Origin: Bradyrhizobium yuanmingense
Lineage (GTDB): Bacteria; Pseudomonadota; Alphaproteobacteria; Rhizobiales; Xanthobacteraceae
Length of the DNA: 64,000 nt
NCBI RefSeq assembly: GCF_029167105.1
Contig: NZ_JARFML010000013.1
Location: forward strand, 124,001-188,000
Reading direction: 5' to 3'
Below, piece after piece: positions 1 through 8,960 of the stretch (positions are counted from its first letter, which is position 1; each line of letters opens with the position of its first letter). Below the pieces are notes generated by a model. That model was not told the DNA's origin, searched no databases, and saw only the letters and a list, made by a program, of their open reading frames with translations. The position numbers were made by a program, and so were the translations under genes.

Positions 1-1452
1 AAGGCTTTCGTCGACTACCAGAACGACGTGACGCAGGCCGATATCGCACTTGCCGCCCGCGAGGGCTTTATGTCGGTCGAGCATCTGAAGCGCTATACCA
101 CGCTCGGCATGGCTACCGACCAGGGCAAGATGGCAGCCGTGATCGGTCACGCCATGATGGCGGCGCTCACGGATCGTCCGATGCAGCAGGTCGGCACCAC
201 CGTCGTGCGACCGCCCGTCACACCGGTCGCGATCGGCGCCTTCGCCGGCCGTCATCGCGGCCAGGATTTCCGCCCGGTCCGGCTGGCGCCGAGCCACCGC
301 TGGGCCGAACAGCTCGGCGCGACCTTCGTCGACGCAGGCCCGTGGCGGCGCGCGCAGTGGTTCGCACGAGCAGGCGAAGCGGACTGGCTTTCAACCGTGA
401 TTCGCGAGGTCAAGACCGTGCGCAGCGCCGTCGGCGTCTGCGACGTCTCGACCTTGGGCAAAATTGACGTCCAGGGCGCGGATGCCGGTATCTTCCTCGA
501 TCGCATCTACATCAACACCTTCTCCACCCTGCCCGTCGGCAAGGTGCGCTATGGATTGATGCTGCGCGAGGACGGCATCGCGATGGATGACGGAACCTGC
601 GCCCGCTTTGCGCCCGATCACTACGTGATGTCGACGACGACGGCGAACGCAGCGAAGGTGATGCAGCATCTCGATCACGCCCGACAGGTGCTCTGGCCTG
701 AGCTCGACGTCCAGGCCATCTCCGTCACCGAGCAGTGGGCCCAATTCGCCATTGCCGGACCGCGTGGGCGCGATCTCCTGGATCGTCTTCTCGGCGGCGC
801 GATCGACATATCTGATGCCGCATTTCCGTATCTCGCCTGCGCGGATTTCTGCTGGAGACGGCGGCCGGCGCGGCTGTTCCGCGTCTCCTTTTCGGGCGAG
901 CTTGGCTACGAGTTGGCGGTCCCGGCGCGCTTTGCTGACGAGACGATCCGCGCCATCATGGAAGCCGGCGCCGAGTACGGCCTCACTCCATATGGCACCG
1001 AAGCGCTTGGCGTGATGCGCATCGAGAAGGGGCACATCGCGGGCAACGAGCTGAACGGCACCACCACCGCGCACGATCTGGGGCTCGGCCGGATGATGGG
1101 CAAGAAGGACTTTATCGGCAAAGTGCTTGCGCGTCGGCCCGGACTCGTCGATCCGGACCGTCCGGCCGTGATCGGGTTAAAGCCGATCGATCGCCGGCAA
1201 CGCCTGCGCAACGGCGCTCACCTGCTCTCGCCCGGTGCAGCCGTCAAGCTCGAGAACGATCAGGGATACGTCACGTCGTCGGCATTCTCGCCGATGCTCG
1301 GCCATTGGATTGCGCTGGCTCTGCTCGCATCCGGCCGAGAACGGGTGGGACAGATCTTGCGGGTCGTCGACCCTCTGCGAGGTGCCGATTTCGAGGCCGA
1401 GATATGTTCTCCCGTCTTCTATGATCCGGAAGGAGCGCGGCTGCGTGGCTGA
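1..1452 (+). CDS. soxA: Sarcosine oxidase alpha subunit, C-terminal part (5' end outside window)
   Basis: The frame is already open at base 1 and reads KAFVDYQNDVT, followed by SVEHLKRYTTLGMATDQGK (residue ~20 on), the usual joint of heterotetrameric sarcosine oxidase alpha between its FAD/NAD half and its GcvT-like half. The remaining ~390 residues form an aminomethyltransferase (GcvT) fold that in this family passes the oxidised methyl group to tetrahydrofolate. About 483 of roughly 1000 residues lie in the window. The stop overlaps the GTG start of the next gene by 8 bp, so the two are translationally coupled as in known soxBDAG operons. A start inside the window at 28 is only an artefact of the window edge. 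Confidence 0.93.
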   Translation, partial: KAFVDYQNDVTQADIALAAREGFMSVEHLKRYTTLGMATDQGKMAAVIGHAMMAALTDRPMQQVGTTVVRPPVTPVAIGAFAGRHRGQDFRPVRLAPSHRWAEQLGATFVDAGPWRRAQWFARAGEADWLSTVIREVKTVRSAVGVCDVSTLGKIDVQGADAGIFLDRIYINTFSTLPVGKVRYGLMLREDGIAMDDGTCARFAPDHYVMSTTTANAAKVMQHLDHARQVLWPELDVQAISVTEQWAQFAIAGPRGRDLLDRLLGGAIDISDAAFPYLACADFCWRRRPARLFRVSFSGELGYELAVPARFADETIRAIMEAGAEYGLTPYGTEALGVMRIEKGHIAGNELNGTTTAHDLGLGRMMGKKDFIGKVLARRPGLVDPDRPAVIGLKPIDRRQRLRNGAHLLSPGAAVKLENDQGYVTSSAFSPMLGHWIALALLASGRERVGQILRVVDPLRGADFEAEICSPVFYDPEGARLRG

Positions 1453-2020
1453 TCGTCTCAATCATGGCTTTGCGGCGTCCTCCAACCCGGGCGTCACCGT
1501 ATCGATGCGCAATGATCTCGGCTGCGCGACCATCATGGTTCGGCGCGGCGCGGACGAGCAATTGAAACAGCGCGTCAAGACCGCCTATGGAATCGATCTC
1601 GTTCCCGGTCCGCGCCGCAGCACATCCGGCGCGGTCGCCTTTCTCGGAATCGGGCCTACGACCTGGCTCGCGACGCAGGACGATGGCGGCAATGGATTCT
1701 CCGTCTCGTTGAAGCAGGCTGTCGGCGATGCCGCATCGGTGACCGATCAGACCGACGGCTATGTCATCCATCGCGTCAGCGGGCCGCGGATCGGCCAGGC
1801 TCTCGCCAAGGGTTTTCCGATCGATCTGCACAACCGTGCATTCGCGCCGGGCGCCGTCGCCGTGACAGCCGTTTCGCACCTCGGCGCCATCATCTGGCGG
1901 CTGGATGATCTGGAAGATGGTACACCGGTCTTCGAGATTGCGGTCTTCCGCAGCCTTGTCGACAGTTTCCGTCGCTGGCTGGATGACAGCCTGGCAGAGT
2001 TCGGGCTCACACGGAGCTGA
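1445..2020 (+). CDS. soxG: Sarcosine oxidase gamma subunit
   Basis: This 191-residue protein fits the gamma subunit of heterotetrameric sarcosine oxidase in size, position after alpha, and residues such as GPTTWLA (~70) and HRVSGPRIGQALAKG (~115), which are typical of SoxG. The subunit has no cofactor of its own in characterised enzymes and closes the complex. I chose GTG at 1445 because it overlaps the soxA stop and gives MADRLNHGFA; an in-frame upstream start at 1235 would lie inside soxA. The predicted product demethylates sarcosine to glycine and a folate-bound C1 unit in the cytoplasm. Confidence 0.88.
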   Translation: MADRLNHGFAASSNPGVTVSMRNDLGCATIMVRRGADEQLKQRVKTAYGIDLVPGPRRSTSGAVAFLGIGPTTWLATQDDGGNGFSVSLKQAVGDAASVTDQTDGYVIHRVSGPRIGQALAKGFPIDLHNRAFAPGAVAVTAVSHLGAIIWRLDDLEDGTPVFEIAVFRSLVDSFRRWLDDSLAEFGLTRS

Positions 2021-2120
2021 TCGCCTGTCGGCAATGCATCGAACTGCGTGCCGTCCGATCCTGGTACACTGGTCGATCGGCCTGGGCTCTGCTCCGGGTC
2101 TCATTTAGAGGACCTATCTG

Positions 2121-2768
2121 ATGGCAAGGGCCAAGAGCTCGAAAACAGTCTCACGCCAGGCGCCTGAATACCGTACCGGCTCCAACGCACCGCAGGACCC
2201 CCGCAACCTCGAACGCGCCCTGGGTGCCCAGATCCGAAAGTTGCGCCGGGACGGCGATCTGTCGGTGCTCGACTTATCAGCCGCCTCGTCGATCTCGGCC
2301 GGGATGCTGTCGAAGATCGAGAACGGGCAGATTTCTCCGTCACTGGCGACGCTTCAGTCGATCGCAAAGGCGCTCAACGTCCCGCTCAGCCTGTTGTTTG
2401 CGGCCTCCGAAGAGCGACGCGATTGTTCATTCGTGCGCGCCAAGCAGGGCGTCGTGATCGAGCGGCGCGGAACCAAAGTGGGGCATGTCTACCAATTGCT
2501 CGGACATGTCATCGGCGGCGACGTCGTCGTCGAGCCGTACATGATCACGTTGAAGGAGGACGCCGAGCCCTTCACGGCATTCCAACACGCCGGCATGGAA
2601 TTCATCTACATGCTCACTGGCGAGGTCGACTATCGGCACGGCGACAGCAGTTACCGTCTGCGGCCCGGCGATTCCATCCTGTTTGATTCCGGCGCATTGC
2701 ACGGTCCCGAGAGGCTCGTCAAGCTGCCGATGACGTATCTGTCTATCATCGTGTATCCGCGCGGGTGA
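2121..2768 (+). CDS. XRE-family regulator with C-terminal cupin domain
   Basis: The 215-residue protein has a Cro/C1 helix-turn-helix at about residues 34-88 (LGAQIRKLR, then SAGMLSKIENGQISPS) and a small-molecule-binding cupin at about 130-212 (HAGMEFIYMLTGEVDY, RPGDSILFDS). This XRE-cupin architecture commonly controls amine, betaine or putrescine use. Lying 100 bp after soxG in the same orientation, it is a likely regulator of the sarcosine oxidase operon, though that link is inferred from position. A weak ribosome site (AGAGGACC) precedes the ATG. The effector is unknown. Confidence 0.88.
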   Translation: MARAKSSKTVSRQAPEYRTGSNAPQDPRNLERALGAQIRKLRRDGDLSVLDLSAASSISAGMLSKIENGQISPSLATLQSIAKALNVPLSLLFAASEERRDCSFVRAKQGVVIERRGTKVGHVYQLLGHVIGGDVVVEPYMITLKEDAEPFTAFQHAGMEFIYMLTGEVDYRHGDSSYRLRPGDSILFDSGALHGPERLVKLPMTYLSIIVYPRG

Positions 2769-2799
2769 TCTTCGCTATCTTGCCTGTCGGGTTCTGACC

Positions 2800-3025
2800 T
2801 GTCATTCGGCCTGCAATATTGACCTCCTAGACCAGGGGATCGGCGTCCAAAATTGCCCCCTACAGATTGGTCTGTTGCGCTGCCTTCTTTGGAACGAAGC
2901 AGGTGGTGGGGGATACTAATCGTGGAGACGATTGCCCGGATCCGGCGCGAGCACTTCATCAAGGGCAAGACGATCAAGGAGATCGCCCGTGACCTGAAGG
3001 TGTCGCGGAACCTCCGGAGGCCCGA
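2800..3025 (+). mobile_element. IS21-family remnant (left end and start of istA)
   Basis: A short frame from a GTG at 2922 reads VETIARIRREHFIKG followed by KTIKEIARDLKVSRN, the N-terminal helix-turn-helix of IstA transposases of the IS21 family. It breaks off after about 33 codons. Upstream are two copies of an AATTG/ATTG-type motif (gcaatattgacctcc at ~2813 and ccaaaattgcccccta at ~2848), the spacing and sequence style of the multiple terminal repeats at IS21-family left ends. The rest of istA, istB and the right end are absent, so the element cannot move on its own. Confidence 0.65.
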
Positions 3026-3049
3026 CCGATTGGCCGGGCGCATGCATTG

Positions 3050-3112
3050 GCAGCAATCGCTCTGTAGGTACGGCAATCGCTCTGGCGCAGCAGCAGATCC
3101 GATCCGCTAAAT
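3050..3112 (+). repeat. Repeat copy A: leader segment also found at 7187-7245
   Basis: About 60 bp starting gcagcaatcgctctg, itself containing caatcgctctg twice, recurs at 7187-7245 with few changes (gcagcaatcgctctgcaggtac). After the near-identical block both copies continue with weaker similarity (tccgctaaatcatg versus tccgctagatcatg; ggacggaga versus agacggaga) into an ATG and a similar first few codons. It looks like a duplicated 5' leader of a small exported protein gene rather than a transposable element. Confidence 0.7.
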
Positions 3113-3146
3113 CATGGGCCGACATCCAACCGGACGGAGAAAGAAG

Positions 3147-3362
3147 ATGATCTGGAAAAACGTCGTCAGTCTTCGTGCGATCGCACCGGCTTCTGCACGC
3201 TGGTCCGCAAAGTCTGTTCTTCGCTCGAAGACGGCCGTGACCGCGTCCGACATCGCCAGCATTCTTCAGAACCTATTTTTGGACGTACGCGATACCTACC
3301 GGCCCGAGCTGCACTACATGCGTGGCCCTGGCCCGAAATGGCGGGCCAAGCATCAGCTTTGA
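3147..3362 (+). pseudogene. Remnant ORF behind repeat copy A (71 codons)
   Basis: An open frame of 71 codons starts MIWKNVVSLRAIAPAS immediately after the repeated leader. Its start region aligns loosely with that of the remnant at 7283, and it has no recognisable domain. It ends where the catalase-like frame begins. I read it as the broken front of a gene whose body has been lost or frameshifted; it may have been the original N-terminus of the catalase-like gene. It could also be a chance open frame. Confidence 0.3.
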
Positions 3363-4408
3363 CGAACGGTACGCATCGGGGATGCTGCCGTCGGCAAGCT
3401 TTGTCGCAGAAACGGACAAGGCGGGAGGGATTCGGGAAAGACTCCCAAGCTGTCCTGCCCAAGAACTTTACTAACTTTAGATCACGAGGTCCCGTCCTGC
3501 CCAAGCTCCCCCGCGGCCTTGCCGGCTCCGCATCCATAGTCGCCGCCATGAAGACGGTTGCCGGTCTTCCGCCAAGGTCACGTGCGAGCTTTGCCAATGG
3601 CCGATGCGTTCGCGGCACCTATACGCCATCGGACCAGGCGAAGGAGATCACGAAATCCTGTAGCTTCACAAAGCCTTCGCGCCTCCTGGCGCGCTTCTCG
3701 GTGGCGGAAGGCCCAGACACCAACTACCTGTTGCTCCGCGGATTCAGCTTCCGGCTTGGCAGCGATGGCGAGCGCTCGGATATTTTAACTCAGAGCGCCC
3801 CGGTTCATTTCGCGAGGACCCCCGACCAGATGCTGGCTTTCCTTCGAGCACGTATTCCAGGACCCGACGGCAAGCCGGATGTGGAAATGGTCGAGACATT
3901 TTCAGTTGCCAATCCCGAGACGCTGCATCAGGCGAGCTACATCGCCGCGCATCCGCCTGCCGCAAGCTTTGCCTCAACAACCTATTGGGGCGTGCACGCG
4001 TTTCCCGCGACGAACTCAAGAGGCGAGACAAGGTTCATCAAGTTCAAGGTCACGCCAGTCGGCGAACAGGCGGCGAGGCGCGGGGCCGCAGCCAACGCAA
4101 AACCCACCGAGCTGCTGCACGACCTCGAATCCCGGATCGCGGCTCGCGATATGAGGTTCAGTGTGATGGCGCTGCTGGACCGTCCGGGCGACCCGGTCAT
4201 GGACGTGACGGTCCGATGGCCCGATGAGGACGGACGCGAAGCGGTACGGCTGGGAACGATTGTGATCACTGGTGTTGAAGAAAATGATGCCTGCGACGAA
4301 CCCGTCTTCCAACCGGAAACTCTGGCCGAAGGAATCGGTCATCCGTTGGACGAGATGTTTGCGGTGCGTCGCGCCGCTTACGCTATCTCGCAGGCAACGC
4401 GTCGCTGA
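3338..4408 (+). CDS. Catalase-related (SrpA-type) heme peroxidase family protein, probably degenerate
   Basis: From about residue 70 onward this matches small catalase-like peroxidases: a RGTYTPS strand, VHFARTPDQMLAFL (~165), ANPETLHQASYIAAHPP (~200), TYWGVHAFPATNSRGETRF (~220) and a C-terminal RRAAYAIS that would carry the proximal heme tyrosine. The distal segment that is normally RxxHAKG reads RASFANG here, so the catalytic histidine is replaced by phenylalanine. The first ~60 residues do not look like a signal peptide or a family N-terminus, and the true start is uncertain (an ATG at 3549 is an alternative). I suspect a decaying gene in a region of gene scraps. Confidence 0.6.
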   Translation: MAGQASALTNGTHRGCCRRQALSQKRTRREGFGKDSQAVLPKNFTNFRSRGPVLPKLPRGLAGSASIVAAMKTVAGLPPRSRASFANGRCVRGTYTPSDQAKEITKSCSFTKPSRLLARFSVAEGPDTNYLLLRGFSFRLGSDGERSDILTQSAPVHFARTPDQMLAFLRARIPGPDGKPDVEMVETFSVANPETLHQASYIAAHPPAASFASTTYWGVHAFPATNSRGETRFIKFKVTPVGEQAARRGAAANAKPTELLHDLESRIAARDMRFSVMALLDRPGDPVMDVTVRWPDEDGREAVRLGTIVITGVEENDACDEPVFQPETLAEGIGHPLDEMFAVRRAAYAISQATRR

Positions 4409-4435
4409 GCGAAAAGGCTTCTGCCGGGGCTCCGA

Positions 4436-5368
4436 TCATTTCTCGCTTTCCGGTGCACCCTGCGCCTCGCGGCGCCACGTTCCCGGGCTGACGCCGACCA
4501 CAGACGAAAACACCCTCGTGAAGTGGCTTTGATTGGCGAACCCGGCCGATATTGCAATTTCCGACAGCGACAGGTCGCGAACCGTCATCAGTTGCTTGGC
4601 CGCCTTCACACGCTGGCGCAGCAGCCACTGGTGCGGCGGCAGGCCGGTGGAGATGCGAAACGCGCGCGAAAAGTGGCTGATCGAAAGATCGAACTCGGCC
4701 GCGATTTCCTGCAACGAAAGCTTTCCGCCGAGATCGGACTCCAGCCTTTCGCAGACGCGCTTGACTTGCCACGGCGCAAGACCGCCGCGATTCGGTTCAG
4801 TGCAGGGACGTAGCCCGCCGTAGGCCTGGGCGACGTGTGCGGTGAGCGCGAGCATCATGTGATCGATGAAAAGCTGGTTCGTCTCGTCTGGCCGACGCAG
4901 CGCTTGTTGCAATGACGCGCCGATATGACGGACGACCGTGTCGTCATGGCCTACGCCGGGTTCACAGGCAAGCTGACCGACGCGCGGCATGCGGGCCTGC
5001 TCAGTGAGGCCGTCGAGCGCCGAGCGCGGCAAATAGAAAAACAGGGAGTGGAACGGCTTGTCGATCACGTAGCGCGGATCGCGCTTGAGATCGTACAGAT
5101 AGGTCGCTCCCGCGGGAACATCCGCTTTCATCACGCACTTGCCATTTTCCCAGAGTTCGCAGTCGGGATAATCGTGAAGTTTGAGGCTGACGACGAAAGC
5201 ATCCTCCGCGGTAAAGGAACCGGAAAGACCCGGCACTGGATTGTCATCCCGGGTTTCGGTGACTGCGAGCTCCACCCCGCGCAGTGAACTCGTTATCAGC
5301 GAGGGCGGCGCATCCTTCAGGTGCAAAAACTGCCCGAGCTTCCGGCCGAAGGCGCTCGCCTGTGTCAT
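4436..5368 (-). CDS. AraC-family transcriptional regulator
   Basis: This 310-residue regulator has a variable N-terminal sensor domain and a C-terminal double helix-turn-helix at about residues 200-300. The DNA-binding part is typical: KLSLQEIAAEFDLSISHFSRAF followed by ISTGLPPHQWLLRQR, then LSLSEIAISAGFANQSHFTRVF. It runs towards the catalase-like gene and is divergent from a second AraC gene 380 bp away. GAAAGAG a few bases upstream can serve as ribosome site. The ligand is unknown; control of the neighbouring oxidative-stress-type genes is only suggested by position. Confidence 0.9.
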   Translation of the reverse strand: MTQASAFGRKLGQFLHLKDAPPSLITSSLRGVELAVTETRDDNPVPGLSGSFTAEDAFVVSLKLHDYPDCELWENGKCVMKADVPAGATYLYDLKRDPRYVIDKPFHSLFFYLPRSALDGLTEQARMPRVGQLACEPGVGHDDTVVRHIGASLQQALRRPDETNQLFIDHMMLALTAHVAQAYGGLRPCTEPNRGGLAPWQVKRVCERLESDLGGKLSLQEIAAEFDLSISHFSRAFRISTGLPPHQWLLRQRVKAAKQLMTVRDLSLSEIAISAGFANQSHFTRVFSSVVGVSPGTWRREAQGAPESEK

Positions 5369-5750
5369 AGGATAACTCTTTCAGTGAAGTTGGGCTGACA
5401 ATCGCCCGCACGCGATTTCGCGAACCATTATCTGACGCTAGCGCACGGTCGTCCAGTTTCGTCGTGGCAGTTTCGTGACACAAAGGCTCGATGTCTGCTC
5501 GAGCGCGTCAGCGATTTTGTCCATTCGTTGCCGCTTACGACGGCTCCCGGCGTCGATTGCCTATTTCGACAGCAGCTAGCCGCCACCGTCCGCCGCGCTG
5601 ATTGCGACTTTAATCGCGGCGCGGGCACCTAGCATCAGCCGACAGCAGGATCAGGCAAAGCATGGGAGTTTTGAGAAAGACGCTGGGCCTGTACCCGCTT
5701 AGAACGCGCGCCGAACGCTCAACGATGCTCCTCGAAGCTAGGACAGGTTC
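5369..5750. other. Divergent intergenic region between two AraC genes
   Basis: No gene is visible in these 382 bp. It separates two divergently transcribed AraC-type regulators and therefore should hold both promoters. I see no strong palindrome or direct repeat; open frames here are short and without family features. Confidence 0.5.
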
Positions 5751-6707
5751 ATGAGCCAGCCAATCTTGCGCGATCATTCGCACCAACAAAATCAGCCAGA
5801 CGCCCCCAGGGCGCAGCAGCGTTATTTGCAGGTTGCCGACCGCCGTCCTGCCGATGTTGAGATGGCACGCGTGCTTCACACCAAACCACTCAGCATGGCT
5901 TTGGACCCCTCCGGGAGCGCGATCGCTCACTGGAAACATGAGCCATTGCACGACGTCGTCGAGCCTATGAGCCATCACGTCATTATGGCTTACAACGGCT
6001 CGATGCAGCGCATGGAGCGCCGGACAGGCAGATCGGTTGCGATCGGAACGTTTCGGCCCGGAGTATTGATAGTCATTCCGGAAGGATCAAGCTCACGATG
6101 GGATATTCCGAAACCTGTTGATGTCGTTCAGCTCTATCTTCCTCACGCAGTGCTCAAGCGCGTTGCTGACGAAGCCAACACCGCCACACCGATCGACCTC
6201 GTGGAGCGAACGGCGCATCACGACCCCATTACGTCCCGATTGATCTTGAGCGCGACGGATGTCCTGGAGAGCAATGAGGCGCTGGATACGCTGTTCAGGC
6301 ACCAATTAATAGACCTTCTGGCCACGCGTCTTCTGGCTGCGCACACCGGCTCGCCAACGACGATCCAGCCAACAATGGGCGGGCTGTCGCCGAAGGTCCT
6401 GCTCCGTGCCACCGAACGCTTGCGCTCGGAAAGCGATTCGGACGTCTCGCTCGCGGCGCTGGCTTCGGATGCCGGTCTATCGCGCTTTCATTTCTGCCGT
6501 GCCTTCAAGGAAAGCACCGGGCTTTCGCCTCATGCCTGGCTGCGCCAGTACCGGCTCGAGCAGGCCATGAGCATGCTGCGCGATAGCGATGAATCCGTCG
6601 TCTCGATCGCGGCGGCCCTCGGCTACTCCTCCCAGACCGCCTTCGCCGCGGCATTCAAGAAACTGACCGGCGAAACGCCAAGCGACTGGAGACGTCACAA
6701 GCGCTGA
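5751..6707 (+). CDS. AraC-family transcriptional regulator
   Basis: The protein is 318 residues with an N-terminal cupin-like sensor (about 40-170) and a C-terminal AraC DNA-binding domain (about 215-315). The latter shows VSLAALASDAGLSRFHFCRAF, STGLSPHAWLRQYR and the second motif VVSIAAALGYSSQTAFAAAF. A weak AGGACAGG site lies before the ATG. The 3' half of this gene reappears in decayed form 120 bp downstream, so the locus went through a duplication. Target genes cannot be told from sequence. Confidence 0.9.
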   Translation: MSQPILRDHSHQQNQPDAPRAQQRYLQVADRRPADVEMARVLHTKPLSMALDPSGSAIAHWKHEPLHDVVEPMSHHVIMAYNGSMQRMERRTGRSVAIGTFRPGVLIVIPEGSSSRWDIPKPVDVVQLYLPHAVLKRVADEANTATPIDLVERTAHHDPITSRLILSATDVLESNEALDTLFRHQLIDLLATRLLAAHTGSPTTIQPTMGGLSPKVLLRATERLRSESDSDVSLAALASDAGLSRFHFCRAFKESTGLSPHAWLRQYRLEQAMSMLRDSDESVVSIAAALGYSSQTAFAAAFKKLTGETPSDWRRHKR

Positions 6708-6829
6708 CGGCATTCGTTCTACCGTAACAAACTTTTCCCCACAGCGGGAAATGTCCACGACGCAGTCGCACTTATGGCCGACCACGTCCATGGCTTTCCC
6801 CCACGGCATCACTGCGGTTCTAGCGGTGA

Positions 6830-7188
6830 GTGGGAAATCGGCGGACCGCGATCCAGCCGGTCATTGACGCGTTGTCGCCGATGGCAATGCCGCCGCACCG
6901 GCGAACACTTGCGCGGACATCGATACCGATGTCTCACTCGCGAGGCGGGCCTGTCGAGCTTCCACTTCTGCCGAGCCTTCAAGGAAAGCACCGGGATCTC
7001 GCCGCCCGTTCGGCTGCGCCACAGTACCGCTCGATCACCATGAACATGCCGCAAGTCGCCGACGCATGGTTTTTTTGTCGCTGGCGGCGGAGCTCGGCTG
7101 CGAGGTCTCGTACGCCCTCGCCGTGGCGTTCGGCGATGGGCTGGGCGAAAGCCCTAGCGTTTGGCAACGCCGCACGCGTTAGCAGCAA
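6830..7188 (+). pseudogene. Decayed second copy of the upstream AraC gene (C-terminal half)
   Basis: From ~6840 the sequence follows the intact AraC gene from codon ~203 to its stop. It keeps gcgatccagcc, the stretch coding LSSFHFCRAFKESTG, an equivalent of the MSML helix (atgaacatgcc), an equivalent of ALGYSSQTAFAAAF in a shifted frame, and a final Trp-Arg-Arg segment ending in TAG near 7187. Small deletions break the frame several times. It is therefore a paralogue fossil, and its end directly abuts repeat copy B. Confidence 0.75.
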
Positions 7189-7245
7189 TCGCTCTGCAGG
7201 TACAGCAATCGCTCTGGCGCAGTCGCATCTTCGGTCCGCTAGATC
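7187..7245 (+). repeat. Repeat copy B: leader segment also found at 3050-3112
   Basis: This is the partner of the repeat at 3050-3112, near-identical over gcagcaatcgctctg and caatcgctctggcgcag, then diverging. It begins directly at the stop of the decayed AraC copy and leads into the remnant ORF at 7283. The arrangement suggests that AraC gene, leader and exported protein gene were duplicated as one block. Confidence 0.7.
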
Positions 7246-7282
7246 ATGAGGGTGCCCCACGCCCCCAGCAGACGGAGACAAA

Positions 7283-7612
7283 ATGCTCAGGAAGAACTTG
7301 GTCGACCGGCTTGCAATCACTTCACGCCGAAAAGGCTTCGTGACCGCACTCGTGTACGGACTTTCGTTGGGAGTTCGCTTCACTTCAGCAGCGGGCGAGG
7401 AGGTGGAAATTCCGGCGCAGGCCGTGCAACGGACCAGTCCCGTGATTTCCATCATGTCCAAAGTAGGCGCCCAGCTCCCCTACCAGAACTGGGGCCCGAG
7501 CCCAGCTTTGCCCGTGACCCTTAACCGTGGCTGGGCATCCCCTTTCGGAGGCTGCCGCGCGGCTTGTGAAAACCCCATGCCGATGTCTTCGGCACCGAAC
7601 TGCCTACCATAG
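7283..7612 (+). pseudogene. Remnant ORF: truncated exported protein (possibly MsrA-like) joined to a hydrolase-like scrap
   Basis: The frame starts MLRKNLVDRLAITSRRKG and has a hydrophobic stretch ending FTSAAGEEVEIPAQAV. That resembles the signal peptide and first residues of exported methionine sulfoxide reductases A, but the GCFWG active-site region is missing. Further on, GAQLPYQNWGP followed by a degraded Trp-rich stretch resembles the start of chloroperoxidase-type alpha/beta hydrolases (GTxIYYKDWG). I take it as two gene scraps in one accidental frame. Both identifications are tentative. Confidence 0.35.
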
Positions 7613-7725
7613 GCCCGCCGGTCTTCGGTCCACATCTTCGCGTCGACGTCGATCGGGGGATGCTCGCCGCCAAAGAGAAGCCGGCGGCGCACTACCGAGA
7701 AAGTCAAACCAAAGGAGTAGATCAC

Positions 7726-8943
7726 ATGCGACTTGTTATCATAGGAGCCGGCTTCGCTGGCATGTACGCCGCACTTTCCGCAGCCCGCCTGCGCGATATC
7801 CGGGGCGTTTCGCCCGAGGAGCTCGAGATCGCGCTGGTTGCGCCAGAGCCAACGTTGGTGGTCCGGCCGCGGCTGTACGAACCGAAGCCCGAGACCCTGA
7901 CTGCGCCGCTGCTGGATGTGCTCAAGGCCGTCGATGTTACTTACGTGCAAGGCAGCGCCGAAACCATCGACGCCAAATCCCGCACGGTGGGCATCGTCGC
8001 CACCAAGGGTGCGAAGAAGACCCTTTCCTACGACCGGCTGGTGGTGGCGACCGGCAGCCGGCTATTCCGTCCGAACATTCCGGGCCTTAGTGAGCACGGA
8101 TTTAGCGTCGACTCGCTCGATGATGCAATCGCCCTCGACAAGCATTTGCACGGCCTGGCGAAACGGCCGGCGGCGAACGGGCGTGACACGGTTGTCGTTG
8201 CCGGCGGCGGTTTCACCGGCATCGAGGCGGCCACCGAGATGCCCTCGCGACTGCGCGGAATCCTCGGCAAGGACGCCAAGACGCGCGTCATCATCGTCGA
8301 CCGCAACAAGGCGATCGCACCTGATATGGGCGAAGGCCCCCGCCCTGTCATCGAGGAGGCCCTGCGCAAGCTCGGCGTGGAGACCCGGCTTGGCGCCGGC
8401 ATTACATCGCTCGACGAATCCGGCGTCACGCTTTCCGACGGCGACCACATCGAGGCCGAGACCGTGATCTGGGCGGCAGGCATTCGCGCGGCGCCGTTGA
8501 CCCAGCAGATCCCGGCCGAGCGCGACAATTTCGGCCGCCTACTGGTCGACCGGGATTTGCGCGTGCCATCAGTGCCAGGTGTCTTCGCCACCGGCGATGC
8601 CGCCCGGGCCGCAAGCGACGATATCGGCAATTGCGCGCTGATGTCGTGTCAGCACGCCACGCGAATGGGCGCTTTTGCCGGCAACAACGCCGCCGCCGAA
8701 CTGCTGGGCGTTCCGACCAAGCCCTATCACCAGAAGGGCTACGTCACCTGCCTCGACCTCGGCGAAGCCGGTGCGCTGTTCACCGTTGGCTGGGAACGCA
8801 AAGTGGCGATGGTCGGCGAGGTCGCCAAGAAGACCAAGCAGGAGATCAACACCGTCTGGATCTATCCGCCGCGGCCCCAGCGTGCCGCCGCGCTGGCCGC
8901 TGCCGATCCGGAGCGTGTGACTGACGTGAGTGGCTTCTTCTAG
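7726..8943 (+). CDS. NAD(P)/FAD-dependent oxidoreductase, NDH-2-like
   Basis: The 405-residue protein has an N-terminal FAD dinucleotide fold (GAGFAG at ~7), a second nucleotide fold (GGGFTGIEAA at ~155) and the late FAD motif GVFATGDAAR (~290), the order seen in type II NADH dehydrogenases and related pyridine nucleotide-disulfide reductases. An ATG at 7726, behind the strong AAAGGAG at 7711, is preferred over an upstream in-frame start. In NDH-2 the enzyme passes electrons from NADH to quinone at the inner membrane face; membrane attachment is not evident here, so the acceptor is uncertain. The MBL gene 96 bp downstream follows in the same direction. Confidence 0.85.
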   Translation: MRLVIIGAGFAGMYAALSAARLRDIRGVSPEELEIALVAPEPTLVVRPRLYEPKPETLTAPLLDVLKAVDVTYVQGSAETIDAKSRTVGIVATKGAKKTLSYDRLVVATGSRLFRPNIPGLSEHGFSVDSLDDAIALDKHLHGLAKRPAANGRDTVVVAGGGFTGIEAATEMPSRLRGILGKDAKTRVIIVDRNKAIAPDMGEGPRPVIEEALRKLGVETRLGAGITSLDESGVTLSDGDHIEAETVIWAAGIRAAPLTQQIPAERDNFGRLLVDRDLRVPSVPGVFATGDAARAASDDIGNCALMSCQHATRMGAFAGNNAAAELLGVPTKPYHQKGYVTCLDLGEAGALFTVGWERKVAMVGEVAKKTKQEINTVWIYPPRPQRAAALAAADPERVTDVSGFF

Positions 8944-8960
8944 ATGCTTCACGCGAAATG

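Noticed and set aside
391..1074. Long reverse open frame inside the sarcosine oxidase alpha gene
   Set aside because: High-GC antisense shadow; no family features, while the forward frame is a clear SoxA.
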